A stretch of 64,000 nt of DNA from an uncultured Clostridia bacterium (GTDB taxonomy: Bacteria; Bacillota; Clostridia; TANB77; CAG-465). This document shows positions 45,010 through 53,981 of this stretch, piece after piece. Positions within the stretch are counted from its first letter, which is position 1. Each line of letters starts with the position of its first letter. A program made the translations under genes and the position numbers. Under the pieces are notes generated by a model. That model made no database searches, was not told where the DNA came from, and saw nothing but the letters and a program-made list of their open reading frames with translations. The DNA lies in assembly GCA_944388585.1 (NCBI GenBank), contig CALXJI010000001.1, positions 62,001 to 126,000 of the forward strand, given 5' to 3'.

Positions 45010-46878
45010 ATGAGAAGTTTAAGAGATTTTAAAGTACCAGATTTTAAATTTCCAAAATTTAAAATGAATAATATAGAAAAAATAGATGATTTAACAAATG
45101 AAGTAAAAAATAAAGGAAAAACTAAAGAATATAAGCCTGGCGATCCAATACCAGAACCTAAAAGATATGAAACTATGCAAGAAGTATTTGAAGATGTGAC
45201 TGTAAAATATAAAGATAATGTATTAATAACTGAAAAATTTGATCATAAAGGAAAATTTGAAGAAATTACATATGGTAAATATAGAGAAGATGTACTTGGT
45301 CTTGGAACAGGTTTAATTGAATATCTTGGACTTAAGGACAAAAGAGTAGTAATAATAAGTGAAACTACATATGAGTGGTATGTATCATATATGGCACTAC
45401 TTTGTGGTGTTGGTATTGCTGTACCTATGGATAAAGAATTACCAGAAAATGAGTTCGAAAATTTAGTAAAAAGATCAAAAGCTTCTGCTATTATATATTC
45501 ACATAGAAAAAAAGAATTAATAGATAAGGTAAGAGATAATTTAAAAGATGTTGAATATTTTATTGAAATGTATTCAGATAAAGAATTAGATGGAAAAGAT
45601 GTAGGATTTGAACAAGTAAAAAAGATCGGAAATAAATTATATGAAAATGGAAATAATTGTTTACTTGATACAAAAATAGATAAAAATGAATTTAAAGTTT
45701 TAATATTTACATCTGGAACTACGTCAGCATCTAAGGGCGTAATGCTTTGTAATAGAAATTTAACAGAAAATATTTATGCAGCGGGTTCGTACGTATATGT
45801 TACTCAAAAAGATAGGTTATTTTCTGTATTACCACTTCATCATACATATGAATCAACAATAGGATTTTTATTTCCTTTTGCTTGTGGAGCATCTGTTGCT
45901 GTATGTGAGGGACTAAAATATATAGTTCCAAATTTAAAAGAAACAAAACCTACTGCTATGATTGCAGTACCTCTTTTAATAGAAAGTTTATATAAAAAAA
46001 TTAATCAAAATATTAAAAAGAGTGGAAAAGAGGCTTTAGTTAATTCAATGATACATGTTACTAATGCTTTAAAAGTTGTAGGAATTGATATAAAAAGAAA
46101 AGTCTTTGCAGAAATTTATGATAACCTTGGTGGAAATATAAGAATCATTGTATCTGCAGCAGCACCTATAGATAAGAAGATTGGTAAGTGGGTAGAAGAT
46201 ATTGGAATAGAGTTTTTACAAGGCTATGGTTTAACAGAAACTGCTCCTATTGCAGCTCTTACACCAGAATATGATACTCATATTGGCTCTGTTGGTAAAG
46301 CAGTAAAGTGTGCAGAGCTTAAAATAAAAGATCCAGATGAAAATGGCGAAGGAGAAGTATTAATAAAAAGTACAACTTTAATGCTAGGCTATTATGAGAT
46401 GGAAGAAGAAACTAAAAAGGCTATTAGTGAAGATGGATGGTTTAATAGTGGCGATGTAGGATATTTAGATAAGGATGGATTTTTATATATAACAGGACGT
46501 TCAAAAAACGTTATAGTTACTGCTAATGGAAAGAATATTTATCCTGAAGAAATAGAACTTCTATTATCTAAAATACCATATATATCTGAATGTATGGTTT
46601 ATGGAAAAGGTGAAAAAGATAATTTAACAGTATCTGTTAAAGTAATACCAAATTATGAGTATATAAGTGAAAATGTAAAAGAAAATATGACAGATGATGA
46701 AATATATAACTTGATTTGGGAAGAAATAAAGAAGGTAAATAAAACTTTAACTTCATATAAAGCTATAAAATATCTTGAAATTAAAAAAGATGAATTTGAA
46801 AAAACTACAACTATGAAAATAAAAAGATTTGCTGAACTTCAAAAAGACAAAGAAAAAGAGCAAAAAAGTAAAAAATAA
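45010..46878 (+). CDS. AMP-dependent acyl-CoA synthetase/ligase
   Basis: 622 residues of the ANL superfamily: P-loop TSGTTSASKGVM, GYGLTETAPIA, hinge GRSKNVIVTANGKNIYP, and a Lys near the C-terminus (MKIKR). A charged N-terminal extension of about 55 residues (RDFKVPDFKFPKFK) precedes the core. Probably a long-chain fatty acid CoA ligase. Transcribed alone, with its own promoter and a strong terminator. Confidence 0.88.
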   Translation: MRSLRDFKVPDFKFPKFKMNNIEKIDDLTNEVKNKGKTKEYKPGDPIPEPKRYETMQEVFEDVTVKYKDNVLITEKFDHKGKFEEITYGKYREDVLGLGTGLIEYLGLKDKRVVIISETTYEWYVSYMALLCGVGIAVPMDKELPENEFENLVKRSKASAIIYSHRKKELIDKVRDNLKDVEYFIEMYSDKELDGKDVGFEQVKKIGNKLYENGNNCLLDTKIDKNEFKVLIFTSGTTSASKGVMLCNRNLTENIYAAGSYVYVTQKDRLFSVLPLHHTYESTIGFLFPFACGASVAVCEGLKYIVPNLKETKPTAMIAVPLLIESLYKKINQNIKKSGKEALVNSMIHVTNALKVVGIDIKRKVFAEIYDNLGGNIRIIVSAAAPIDKKIGKWVEDIGIEFLQGYGLTETAPIAALTPEYDTHIGSVGKAVKCAELKIKDPDENGEGEVLIKSTTLMLGYYEMEEETKKAISEDGWFNSGDVGYLDKDGFLYITGRSKNVIVTANGKNIYPEEIELLLSKIPYISECMVYGKGEKDNLTVSVKVIPNYEYISENVKENMTDDEIYNLIWEEIKKVNKTLTSYKAIKYLEIKKDEFEKTTTMKIKRFAELQKDKEKEQKSKK

Positions 46879-46879
46879 A

Positions 46880-46925
46880 AAATAATAAAACAGCTATCAT
46901 ATCTATAATAGCTGTTTTATTATTT
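46880..46925 (+). terminator. Strong terminator of the acyl-CoA ligase gene
   Basis: An 18-bp stem (46880-46897 with 46908-46925) around a 10-nt loop, T-rich at its 3' side. Confidence 0.85.
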
Positions 46926-46938
46926 ATAGTATTAAAAT

Positions 46939-46994
46939 TTGAAAAAATGAATAAAATATGGTATAATAAAATATATGGTTGTTTTTAACCATAT
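46939..46994 (+). promoter_or_regulatory. Promoter and leader hairpin of the GNAT gene
   Basis: TTGAAA (46939-46944), 17 bp, TATAAT (46962-46967), followed by a hairpin (ATATGGTT / AACCATAT, 46973-46994). The leader to the coding start is about 130 nt; nothing else was recognised in it. Confidence 0.6.
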
Positions 46995-47107
46995 AGTTAA
47001 AATAAGGAGAGTGGATATCAAAATCAATTAAAAATTCTTAAGAACTGAGTATGTGTTATCAGTTTAATAAAAACACAAAATCAAATAAGAATTGGAGAGT
47101 GTTTATA

Positions 47108-47701
47108 ATGGAAAGTGCCTCGGGTAGTATTACTCTTAAAAAGGCAACAAAAGAAGACATCAAGGACATTGCAGAACTAATTTATATTACAGAACCAAAA
47201 CCTGAAGTTGAATGGGGATATGGTTCAGAAGAACAAATGAAAGAAGTATTAAAATATTTAATGAAAGTAAAAAATAACAGATTCTCATTAAAAAACTTTA
47301 TAGTTGCAAGAAAAGATGGAAAGTTAATTGGTATGGCTTTATTAATTAATGGTAAAGACATAGTTAAATTAACAATAAATAGTGAGAAGAAAGTTGTAAA
47401 AATTCAGAAGGGACTTTTAAATAAATTAGGATATATTTACTCATCAATAAAAGATTTCTTGTTTTATAAGAAAGAGTGTGAAAATGATGAATTTTATATA
47501 TCTAATATTGCTATAAAAAAAGAATATAGAGGAAATGGTTATGCTAAGGTAATGATTAATAAAATTAGTGAAATGGCTAAGCAAAAAGGTTATGATAAAG
47601 TCTCACTTATAGCTAAAAATGATAAATTGATTAAATTCTATGAAAGTTTAGGATTTAATTTAATAAATAAGAGAATACGAAGAATGGTTTCTCAAATATA
47701 A
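47108..47701 (+). CDS. GNAT-family N-acetyltransferase
   Basis: 197 residues from the ATG at 47108 (TTGGAGAG ribosome binding site); the frame is open further upstream but without a better ribosome binding site. GNAT core: KKATKEDIKDIAELI at the start, the acetyl-CoA loop IAIKKEYRGNGYAKVMI and NDKLIKFYESLGF at the end. Substrate unknown. Confidence 0.85.
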   Translation: MESASGSITLKKATKEDIKDIAELIYITEPKPEVEWGYGSEEQMKEVLKYLMKVKNNRFSLKNFIVARKDGKLIGMALLINGKDIVKLTINSEKKVVKIQKGLLNKLGYIYSSIKDFLFYKKECENDEFYISNIAIKKEYRGNGYAKVMINKISEMAKQKGYDKVSLIAKNDKLIKFYESLGFNLINKRIRRMVSQI

Positions 47702-47809
47702 AGTTAGTTATAATAATCCTTCACATATTTTATGTGGAGGATTATTTATATTTTTAAAATATATAATATGTGATATAATAGTATAATAAGTTAAAGGAGA
47801 AATATAAAT

Positions 47810-48547
47810 ATGAAAAATAAAGTATATATTATTTGTGTTATATTAATAATTTTAATAGTTTTATTTATAATAGGAACTAAATTTGGAGAAAAAATAGGCA
47901 ATAATATGGATAAAGCTAATATAAATGAGGTTGAAACTGAAGAGAGGCTATATCAATCACCAGATAATTTTGTTGAAGAATATACCAAAGTAAAAGGAAA
48001 ATATGATAATAATATAAAAGGAAAAGATTATTTTTATATTTCAAATACAGTATTTTTAAATGAAGTAGGAATTGAATTAGATGGATATAGCGAATTTATA
48101 GTTAATATAACACCAGAATCAAAGATTTTAGATTACAATAGTTTAGAAAATATAGATTTTAATGATATACAACAAAATGATGTTATATTTTATAACGGAA
48201 TTGTTAAAAAAGCTAAGGACTCAGCTTCGGCTATAGAGGTTGGTGGAAATGAGATTTATGTTTTAAAAAATAGTGATATACAAAAATTAGCAATGGAAAA
48301 ATATAGTGGTAGTTCCACAATAGATAATGTACGTATATCATATGTGGATGAGGATCATATAATGGCTCAAATTACTGTAGATACATATAAAAATGATGTG
48401 GTAATATACTTAGCTTATTTGAAGTTATCAAATGATGTTAAAGTAGATGAATATTGTAGAAACAAATATGCCAATATAGTTATGAGTGAACCATTTAACG
48501 ATTTCTCCGAAGGAGAGAATGAGGTTATACAAATCGATTATAAATAA
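47810..48547 (+). CDS. Membrane-anchored extracytoplasmic hypothetical protein
   Basis: 245 residues. A signal-anchor helix (residues about 5-24) is followed by an acidic outer domain rich in Asp/Glu/Asn. No lipobox Cys after the helix, and no family motif recognised. Ribosome binding site AAAGGAG. Confidence 0.6.
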   Translation: MKNKVYIICVILIILIVLFIIGTKFGEKIGNNMDKANINEVETEERLYQSPDNFVEEYTKVKGKYDNNIKGKDYFYISNTVFLNEVGIELDGYSEFIVNITPESKILDYNSLENIDFNDIQQNDVIFYNGIVKKAKDSASAIEVGGNEIYVLKNSDIQKLAMEKYSGSSTIDNVRISYVDEDHIMAQITVDTYKNDVVIYLAYLKLSNDVKVDEYCRNKYANIVMSEPFNDFSEGENEVIQIDYK

Positions 48548-48561
48548 AATTAATTGGTTAA

Positions 48562-48605
48562 AAAAAGTTTCGTATAAACATAATATGTTTATACGAAACT
48601 TTTTA
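48562..48605. terminator. Terminator between convergent genes
   Basis: A very stable stem of about 20 bp (AAAAAGTTTCGTATAAACAT and its complement) with a tiny loop and T-run. Confidence 0.85.
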
Positions 48606-48625
48606 TATAACTATATAGTATATTT

Positions 48626-49384
48626 TTAAATATTATTATTATTTTCTTTAATATATTGTTTCTTTTCATCTTCTGTTTTAATTGAAAATAGGTATGCGTT
48701 TTTAGATGTCCTATAATTTTTATATTCTAAAAGCTTAGGTCTAAATGTTGTTTCATTTTTATATTCTGGTATTAAATCCATAAGACTTTCCATATACATA
48801 CTATATGTTTTATATTTTCCATTTGTTAAATAACCTATAAGACCAAATTGTTCGATTCCCATTCTTTTTTCTGTTAGAATATCATATAAAAGTTTTCCTT
48901 CTTGTGAAGTATCTTTTCCCATTAACATATCATATGTTTTTTTAGATATAGTAATAATTGGAGAAAATTGTACTCTAGTATATTCATCGGTTACTCTCAT
49001 TAGTGCAATGGTCATTATCTCGGCTTTTTGAGTCTTTGGACTATAGTCAATTGCATAGTTAAATGAATAAGGCTTTTCAAGTATAGCGTTAGGATACTTA
49101 GCTTTAAAATCATTATATACTTTGTTTAAGTCATCTTTAAGTTTCTCTATAACATGTTTTGAATCTAAGTTTTCTATATTTATAAAGTCTAAATGTGCAA
49201 TAACAATTGTATATTTATTTCCATTTAATTTAAATTTTTTATTTATATATGTTTTAAAACAATATTCTTTTGCATAACTTTTTGAGTGTTCTACTAGAAT
49301 AATAATTCTTTTTCTTTTTTCAATTTCCTCTGAAAAATCATCAGTGATGTCTTTAATAGGTATTTCAATTTTATCGTTTTTCAT
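48626..49384 (-). CDS. Hypothetical protein
   Basis: 252 residues from the ATG at 49384 (AAAAGGAG ribosome binding site); an upstream in-frame start at 49441 would add a spurious hydrophobic stretch. Soluble, Lys/Tyr/Ile-rich, with alternating hydrophobic strands (KRIIILVEHSK; YTIVIAHLDFI). No catalytic motif was recognised. Confidence 0.55.
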   Translation of the reverse strand: MKNDKIEIPIKDITDDFSEEIEKRKRIIILVEHSKSYAKEYCFKTYINKKFKLNGNKYTIVIAHLDFINIENLDSKHVIEKLKDDLNKVYNDFKAKYPNAILEKPYSFNYAIDYSPKTQKAEIMTIALMRVTDEYTRVQFSPIITISKKTYDMLMGKDTSQEGKLLYDILTEKRMGIEQFGLIGYLTNGKYKTYSMYMESLMDLIPEYKNETTFRPKLLEYKNYRTSKNAYLFSIKTEDEKKQYIKENNNNI

Positions 49385-49461
49385 ATTTAATAATTCTCCT
49401 TTTATTGAATAAATAATAGCATAACTAAATAATAAAGTCAATTAATAGTAATGATATATCT

Positions 49462-49490
49462 TTGACTTTATATATACTATGTGCTATAAT
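49462..49490 (+). promoter_or_regulatory. Promoter of the 142-residue hypothetical gene
   Basis: TTGACT (49462-49467), 17 bp, TATAAT (49485-49490), 31 nt before the start. Confidence 0.7.
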
Positions 49491-49521
49491 CATTTTATAT
49501 TATGAAAGGAATTTTTAATAT

Positions 49522-49950
49522 ATGGAAGAAGAAAAATTAGAGAGAAGATTATCTATTACTAAAAAGGGATTTCCAGCAATATGGGTTCAAACTTTAAGAT
49601 TTGCAGCGCCAAATGTAAGATATGGTTATTCAAGCGCTATTTGTTCTCCAAATGGTAAGCTTACTAAAGTGATTAGAACACTTGAAAATTATACTAAGGT
49701 TAAACATTTGGTGGGAATATCTAAAAAATGTGTGTTTATTCAGTCAACTTATAATATTGATGGAAGTGTTGTTGAAATTTATAAGGTGGAAGAACTGGAT
49801 TTTAAAAATAAAAAAGTAATATTGAGAAAAGTTGCTACTTTTAAAGAGGAAAAATGGGATAATATATCTTATTTAAATAATTATAAGGTTGGTATTCATT
49901 CTACTTTAATGAGAGCAAAGAAGTTTTATTCTTTAATGGATCTAGATTAG
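49522..49950 (+). CDS. Hypothetical protein
   Basis: 142 residues, basic, soluble, mostly beta-strand pattern (FIQSTYNIDGSVVEIYKVEELDF). Ribosome binding site GAAAGGA and a good promoter support expression. It is the last chromosomal gene before the att-like tRNA fragment. Not recognised. Confidence 0.55.
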   Translation: MEEEKLERRLSITKKGFPAIWVQTLRFAAPNVRYGYSSAICSPNGKLTKVIRTLENYTKVKHLVGISKKCVFIQSTYNIDGSVVEIYKVEELDFKNKKVILRKVATFKEEKWDNISYLNNYKVGIHSTLMRAKKFYSLMDLD

Positions 49951-50400
49951 ACAAAAGCTTCTTTTATAATTTTGTGGAAATAATATGAATGTAAGTGAAA
50001 TATTGTTTTTCAAGATTATTCTGCGTGTTAATTGATGTTTTTGCAAAAAAATAATATAGATATTTTAAAATAATTTAAGTAAAAAAGGTTGATTTATAAG
50101 GTAAAAGTCAACCTTTTTTGTTTTCTTAAGTATATGACTAAAATATTTTTTAAGTGTGTTACAAAAGTAAAATTGCAAATATATATAGTATAATTATTTA
50201 AGAAATAATTATAATGATAATTATTCTAAACATATTTGATATTAGATGGTGATTTAGTTGTTGACTTTTATGGATTAAAAAAGATAAATGTATTAGATTG
50301 ATTATTTGAGAAAAAATTAAATTAATTTGAATAATAAATTTGTAATTATAATTACTTTACTCTTTAACAAGAAATTATTATAAAAAATAGTAATTAAATT
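49951..50400. other. Gene-free junction region
   Basis: 450 bp with no credible gene. It contains one intrinsic terminator (50081-50119, a 12-bp stem AAAAAAGGTTGA / TCAACCTTTTTT) and otherwise very AT-rich sequence. It lies between the last backbone gene and the tRNA fragment. No 5' half of the tRNA is found here. Confidence 0.6.
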
Positions 50401-50445
50401 CTCATAACCCGAAGGTCGTAAGTTCGAGTCTTACCCCCGCAACCA
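50401..50445 (+). repeat. 3' fragment of an initiator tRNA-Met gene (probable att site)
   Basis: 45 nt that match the 3' part of tRNA-fMet from the anticodon loop onward: CTCATAA (anticodon CAT), then ACCCGAAGGTC, the T arm GTAAG-TTCGAGT-CTTAC and the end CCCCGCAACCA. The 5' half is missing, so it is not a functional tRNA. Together with the integrase 240 bp away it is the probable attachment-site core. Confidence 0.85.
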
Positions 50446-50453
50446 AAGTATAT

Positions 50454-50487
50454 ATCACTAGAACTGTAATGGTTTTAGTGATTTTTT
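50454..50487 (+). terminator. Terminator following the tRNA fragment
   Basis: ATCACTAGAAC pairs with GTTTTAGTGAT, then TTTTTT, as expected directly downstream of a tRNA gene. Confidence 0.75.
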
Positions 50488-50685
50488 GTTGCTTGAAAGT
50501 TGGTTGCAATAATAGGTAAAAATCAATATTTTATGTTAAATTGGGGAATTTTTGGGAAGTATTTTTACTTTTTAATTCCTCAAAAGTCTATGTATATCAG
50601 TAAAAAACTTGGAGATTTATAATTTGTTTTTTACTGATTTTATTTCCGACAAAGTAATTTCGTGATTTATTGAAAAAAGTAGTTA

Positions 50686-51873
50686 TTAATTTGGTATTAA
50701 TAAGTTTTGTAATACATTTCCTGCACTTTTATTGTGGGAAATGATAGGATGCACATAAAAATTAAATGTTGTAGTAATTTGTGCATGTCCTAGTCTTGCC
50801 GCCACAACTGCTACGTCAATATTTTGTGATATAAGTAAAGTAGCATTTGTATGCCTTAAACCATGAAAATTAATTACAGGTAGTCCTATTTCTTTAACAA
50901 ATTTAACAAACCATTTACTAATAGTTGACGGGTGCATAGGTTTACCATCTGACTGAACAAATAACCTATCAGAATCAATCCATAATTCGCCGTAAATTGA
51001 TTTTTGTTGTTCATACCATATTCTATATTCCTTAAGTAAAGAAACAACGAAATCAGGAATTGCAACATCTCTTATTGAACTTTCTGTTTTAGGAGTTTTT
51101 GTAAATACACCTTTATCAGATAGGTATTGGCTCGATTTATTAATACTTACAATTCCATTGGTAAAATCAATATCAGACCATTCTAATCCCATAAGTTCGC
51201 CAAGTCTTACTCCTGTAAAAATTGTTAGAGTTATTGCTACTTTATATTTAATATCTTCTGTACTTAGTTCATTAAGATTTGCAATAAGAATTTTACATTG
51301 TTCATCGTCATAGTACCTTCTTTTAGGCTTTTTACTTTTAGGTGGCTGAACTCTTTCACATGGATTATTAAATAATAATTGCCAATATACAGCTTTGTGT
51401 AACATTGCTCTAATTAGTCTATGATGCTCTAATATTGTCTTTTGAGATAAAGGTTTTAATGTCCTATAACCGTTATTGCTTTTTATACGTCTTATTTGAG
51501 TATCTTTATCTAACATATCATAGAATTTCATAATATCAGTAGGTTTAATCTTATCTAATTTAAAGTGTCCAAGATATGGTAATATTCTTGATTCTAACAT
51601 TCCTAAATATCTTCTGTAGGTAGAAGGTGCTAATTCTTTAGATCCATAATCTCTTTTCCAGAAATCAGTAAATTCTCTAAAAGTAATAGATTTACCTTCT
51701 ATAACTGTGCCTTGTTCAACTTCAGTAACAAATTTTGCAAGTTCAACTTTAGCTTGAGCTTTAGTACCATGAACAGTTTTAGTATGACGGATGGGTTTCC
51801 CATCTAAATTAAAACCATGACAAACTATTAGCCTGTAACTATTTTTTCCTCTTTTTTCAATACTTCCAGCCAT
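50686..51873 (-). CDS. int: Tyrosine-family site-specific integrase
   Basis: 395 residues with the phage-type layout. An N-terminal arm-binding domain (residues about 5-60, SIEKRGKNSYRL) and a SAM-like core-binding domain (about 65-165) precede the catalytic domain. Active-site residues: Arg223 (TGVRLGEL), His337 and Arg340 (HGLRHTNATLL), His363 (LGHAQ), and nucleophile Tyr373. Ribosome binding site AAAGGAGGTGA. It faces the tRNA-derived att site, supporting integration at the initiator tRNA gene. Confidence 0.96.
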   Translation of the reverse strand: MAGSIEKRGKNSYRLIVCHGFNLDGKPIRHTKTVHGTKAQAKVELAKFVTEVEQGTVIEGKSITFREFTDFWKRDYGSKELAPSTYRRYLGMLESRILPYLGHFKLDKIKPTDIMKFYDMLDKDTQIRRIKSNNGYRTLKPLSQKTILEHHRLIRAMLHKAVYWQLLFNNPCERVQPPKSKKPKRRYYDDEQCKILIANLNELSTEDIKYKVAITLTIFTGVRLGELMGLEWSDIDFTNGIVSINKSSQYLSDKGVFTKTPKTESSIRDVAIPDFVVSLLKEYRIWYEQQKSIYGELWIDSDRLFVQSDGKPMHPSTISKWFVKFVKEIGLPVINFHGLRHTNATLLISQNIDVAVVAARLGHAQITTTFNFYVHPIISHNKSAGNVLQNLLIPN

Positions 51874-51922
51874 TACTTTGTTTCACCTCCTTTCGAGTTA
51901 TCTAATGGTGGGGAGAATATAA

Positions 51923-51959
51923 TTGTTAACTAATAATATGTTATCATAATAGTTAACAA
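51923..51959. promoter_or_regulatory. Inverted pair of GTTAAC operator-like sites
   Basis: TTGTTAACTAATA (51923-51935) and its inverted copy TAGTTAACAA (51950-51959) flank a 14-nt spacer in the region between int and the SLATT gene. The same motif recurs near 56066-56180. Possibly a repressor binding site or an arm-type site for Int or Xis. Confidence 0.6.
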
Positions 51960-52115
51960 AATACAAGGTATTGTTCCAAAATATAATTGCTTTGGAAGTA
52001 TATGTAAATAAAAAGTAGAAAAATGTCGAAAGTAAAAGTTTTGAATTCATTGAAAATACTGGATTATTTACAGGAAAAATGATATAATACGACAAAACAT
52101 ATAGGAGGAATTTAT

Positions 52116-52661
52116 ATGAATATAATAGAATCGGAGATAAGACAAATTTTTGCATCAATAGTATGGAATCATAAAATTCATGAAAAACATAGTGATATTA
52201 ATTCTTTTTGGTTTAATATTTTAGAGTTTTGTAAGATATTATCTTCAGTAATTACTACATCAGGATTATTAACTTGTTTTTTTATAGATGAAGTTGCTTT
52301 AAAAATAATTACTACTGTTTTTTCAGCTATATGTTTATTTATAAATACTTTTTACAAAACATATAATTTAAAGGAATCAAGAGACAGCCATAAATTGAGT
52401 GCTATAGAATTTTTACAATTAAAAAATGAAACTATATGTTTATTATCAGATATAAAATTAAAGAAAATAGAATTAGATGAAGCCACTAAGAAGAGAGATG
52501 AGGTATTATTAAAATATCATGATATATGCAAGAAAAGCCTATCTACATGTGATAGAGCTGTAAAAAAAGCATCAAAAGCTTTAAAAATACAAAAGGATAA
52601 TACATTTTCAGACGAAGAAATAGATAGCTACTTACCTGTAGAGCTTAGAAAGGGAAAATAA
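52116..52661 (+). CDS. SLATT-domain 2TM protein (CBASS-type effector)
   Basis: 181 residues. Two closely spaced transmembrane helices (about 36-57 and 60-80) follow an amphipathic N-terminus. A long soluble helical tail with repeated acidic/basic heptads follows. This pattern, directly next to a SMODS nucleotidyltransferase, is that of SLATT effectors, which are predicted to form membrane pores when bound by a cyclic nucleotide. The -10 TATAAT (52083-52088) and AGGAGG are present. The stop codon abuts the next ATG. Confidence 0.82.
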   Translation: MNIIESEIRQIFASIVWNHKIHEKHSDINSFWFNILEFCKILSSVITTSGLLTCFFIDEVALKIITTVFSAICLFINTFYKTYNLKESRDSHKLSAIEFLQLKNETICLLSDIKLKKIELDEATKKRDEVLLKYHDICKKSLSTCDRAVKKASKALKIQKDNTFSDEEIDSYLPVELRKGK

Positions 52662-53960
52662 ATGATTAAAGATGATTTTAAAGATTTTTGTAATAACATA
52701 AAACTAGACAATTTTGAAGATATGCAGACAACAATAAAAGGAATTACCAAAAAATTAAATAAACATTATTATGATATAGATAACGATGAATCTAATATGT
52801 ATATTGTAGGTTCGGTTGGTAGAACTACAGCAATAAAAAATACAAGTGATTTAGATATACTATTTGATTTACCTAAAAGTGTTTATGATAGAATAAATGA
52901 TAATGAAGGAAATAAACAATCTCAATTATTACAAGAAGTAAAAAATGTGTTGAAGGAAAAATACTCTAATACAGATTTAAAAGGAGATGGACAAGTTGTA
53001 ATTATTGATTTTACAAAATATACAGTAGAATTAGTACCAGGTTTTAAACAGAACGATGATTCTTTTAAATATCCAGATACACATGATGGTGGAAGTTGGA
53101 AATTTACAAATCCAATTCCAGAAATAGACGAATGTAAGAAAAAAGGTAATAATACAAATGGGAATTTTACAAATATATGCCATATGCTTAGAGCGTGGAA
53201 AAATAAAAAAGGATTTAAATTTAAAGGATTATTAATCGACACTTTAACTAATAACTTTCTTGAAAAGAAAACGGAATATCAAAATTGTGGATACGAAGAT
53301 TACTTAAAATTAGTTAAAGATGTTTTTGAATTTTTAAAGAATGAAGATAAAAATCAGAGTTATTGGTTTGCAATAGGAAGTAATCAAAAAATATATAATG
53401 ATGATGGAGGAAAATTTGTTAAAAAAGCCCAAAAAGCTTATAATAAAATTAAAGATTTAAAGGAGGATTCTCAAAATTTAAATAAAGAATTAAGAAGTCT
53501 TTTTGGAAAAGAATTTCCTAAAGCTCAAAATGAGAAAGAAGAAAAAGAACAATATACTTATGATCATACAGAAGAATTTATTGAAGATAAATATCCTGTT
53601 GATGTATTACTAAATTTAAAATTAGATTGTATAGTAACACAAGATGGATTTCGTCCAGCTAGTTTAAGGGATATGATAACAAATCATGTGTTTCTAAAGA
53701 GAGATAAAAAATTAGAATTTTATATAGTAAATGAAACAGATATTATGAATTATGGTATTGATAAAATTCTGTGGAAAGTAAAAAACGAAGGGGATTTAGC
53801 TAAACAAAAAAACGATATTAGGGGACAAATTTTAGAAACAAATAGTTACACACATATTGAATATTCTAAATTTAATGGTGACCATTATGTTGAAGCATAT
53901 ATAATAAAAAATGGCGTGTGTATAGCTAAAGGCAAAATTAATGTTCCAATAAGGGTTTAG
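52662..53960 (+). CDS. CD-NTase (SMODS) with AGS-C sensor domain
   Basis: 432 residues. The nucleotidyltransferase core has GSVGRTT (G50, S51), then SDLDI with the metal-binding pair D63 and D65, and an acidic third ligand at E123 (VELVPGF). The C-terminal about 90 residues (346-432), with LEFYIVNE, KILWKVKNEGDLA, DIRGQI, HYVEAYIIKNGVCIAKG, match the AGS-C domain known from SMODS proteins of CBASS loci. It should make a cyclic or linear oligonucleotide signal after infection. The ribosome binding site AGAAAGGG is inside the SLATT gene. Confidence 0.9.
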   Translation: MIKDDFKDFCNNIKLDNFEDMQTTIKGITKKLNKHYYDIDNDESNMYIVGSVGRTTAIKNTSDLDILFDLPKSVYDRINDNEGNKQSQLLQEVKNVLKEKYSNTDLKGDGQVVIIDFTKYTVELVPGFKQNDDSFKYPDTHDGGSWKFTNPIPEIDECKKKGNNTNGNFTNICHMLRAWKNKKGFKFKGLLIDTLTNNFLEKKTEYQNCGYEDYLKLVKDVFEFLKNEDKNQSYWFAIGSNQKIYNDDGGKFVKKAQKAYNKIKDLKEDSQNLNKELRSLFGKEFPKAQNEKEEKEQYTYDHTEEFIEDKYPVDVLLNLKLDCIVTQDGFRPASLRDMITNHVFLKRDKKLEFYIVNETDIMNYGIDKILWKVKNEGDLAKQKNDIRGQILETNSYTHIEYSKFNGDHYVEAYIIKNGVCIAKGKINVPIRV

Positions 53961-53981
53961 AAGAAAAAGGGAGAATATAGG

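Noticed and set aside
49951..50400. Gene-sized frames in the junction region
   Set aside because: No open frame of useful length with a ribosome binding site; the AT content generates only short frames.
50401..50445. Functional tRNA gene at the att site
   Set aside because: Only the 3' part from the anticodon loop is present. The upstream 100 nt do not contain D-arm or acceptor 5' strand sequences.
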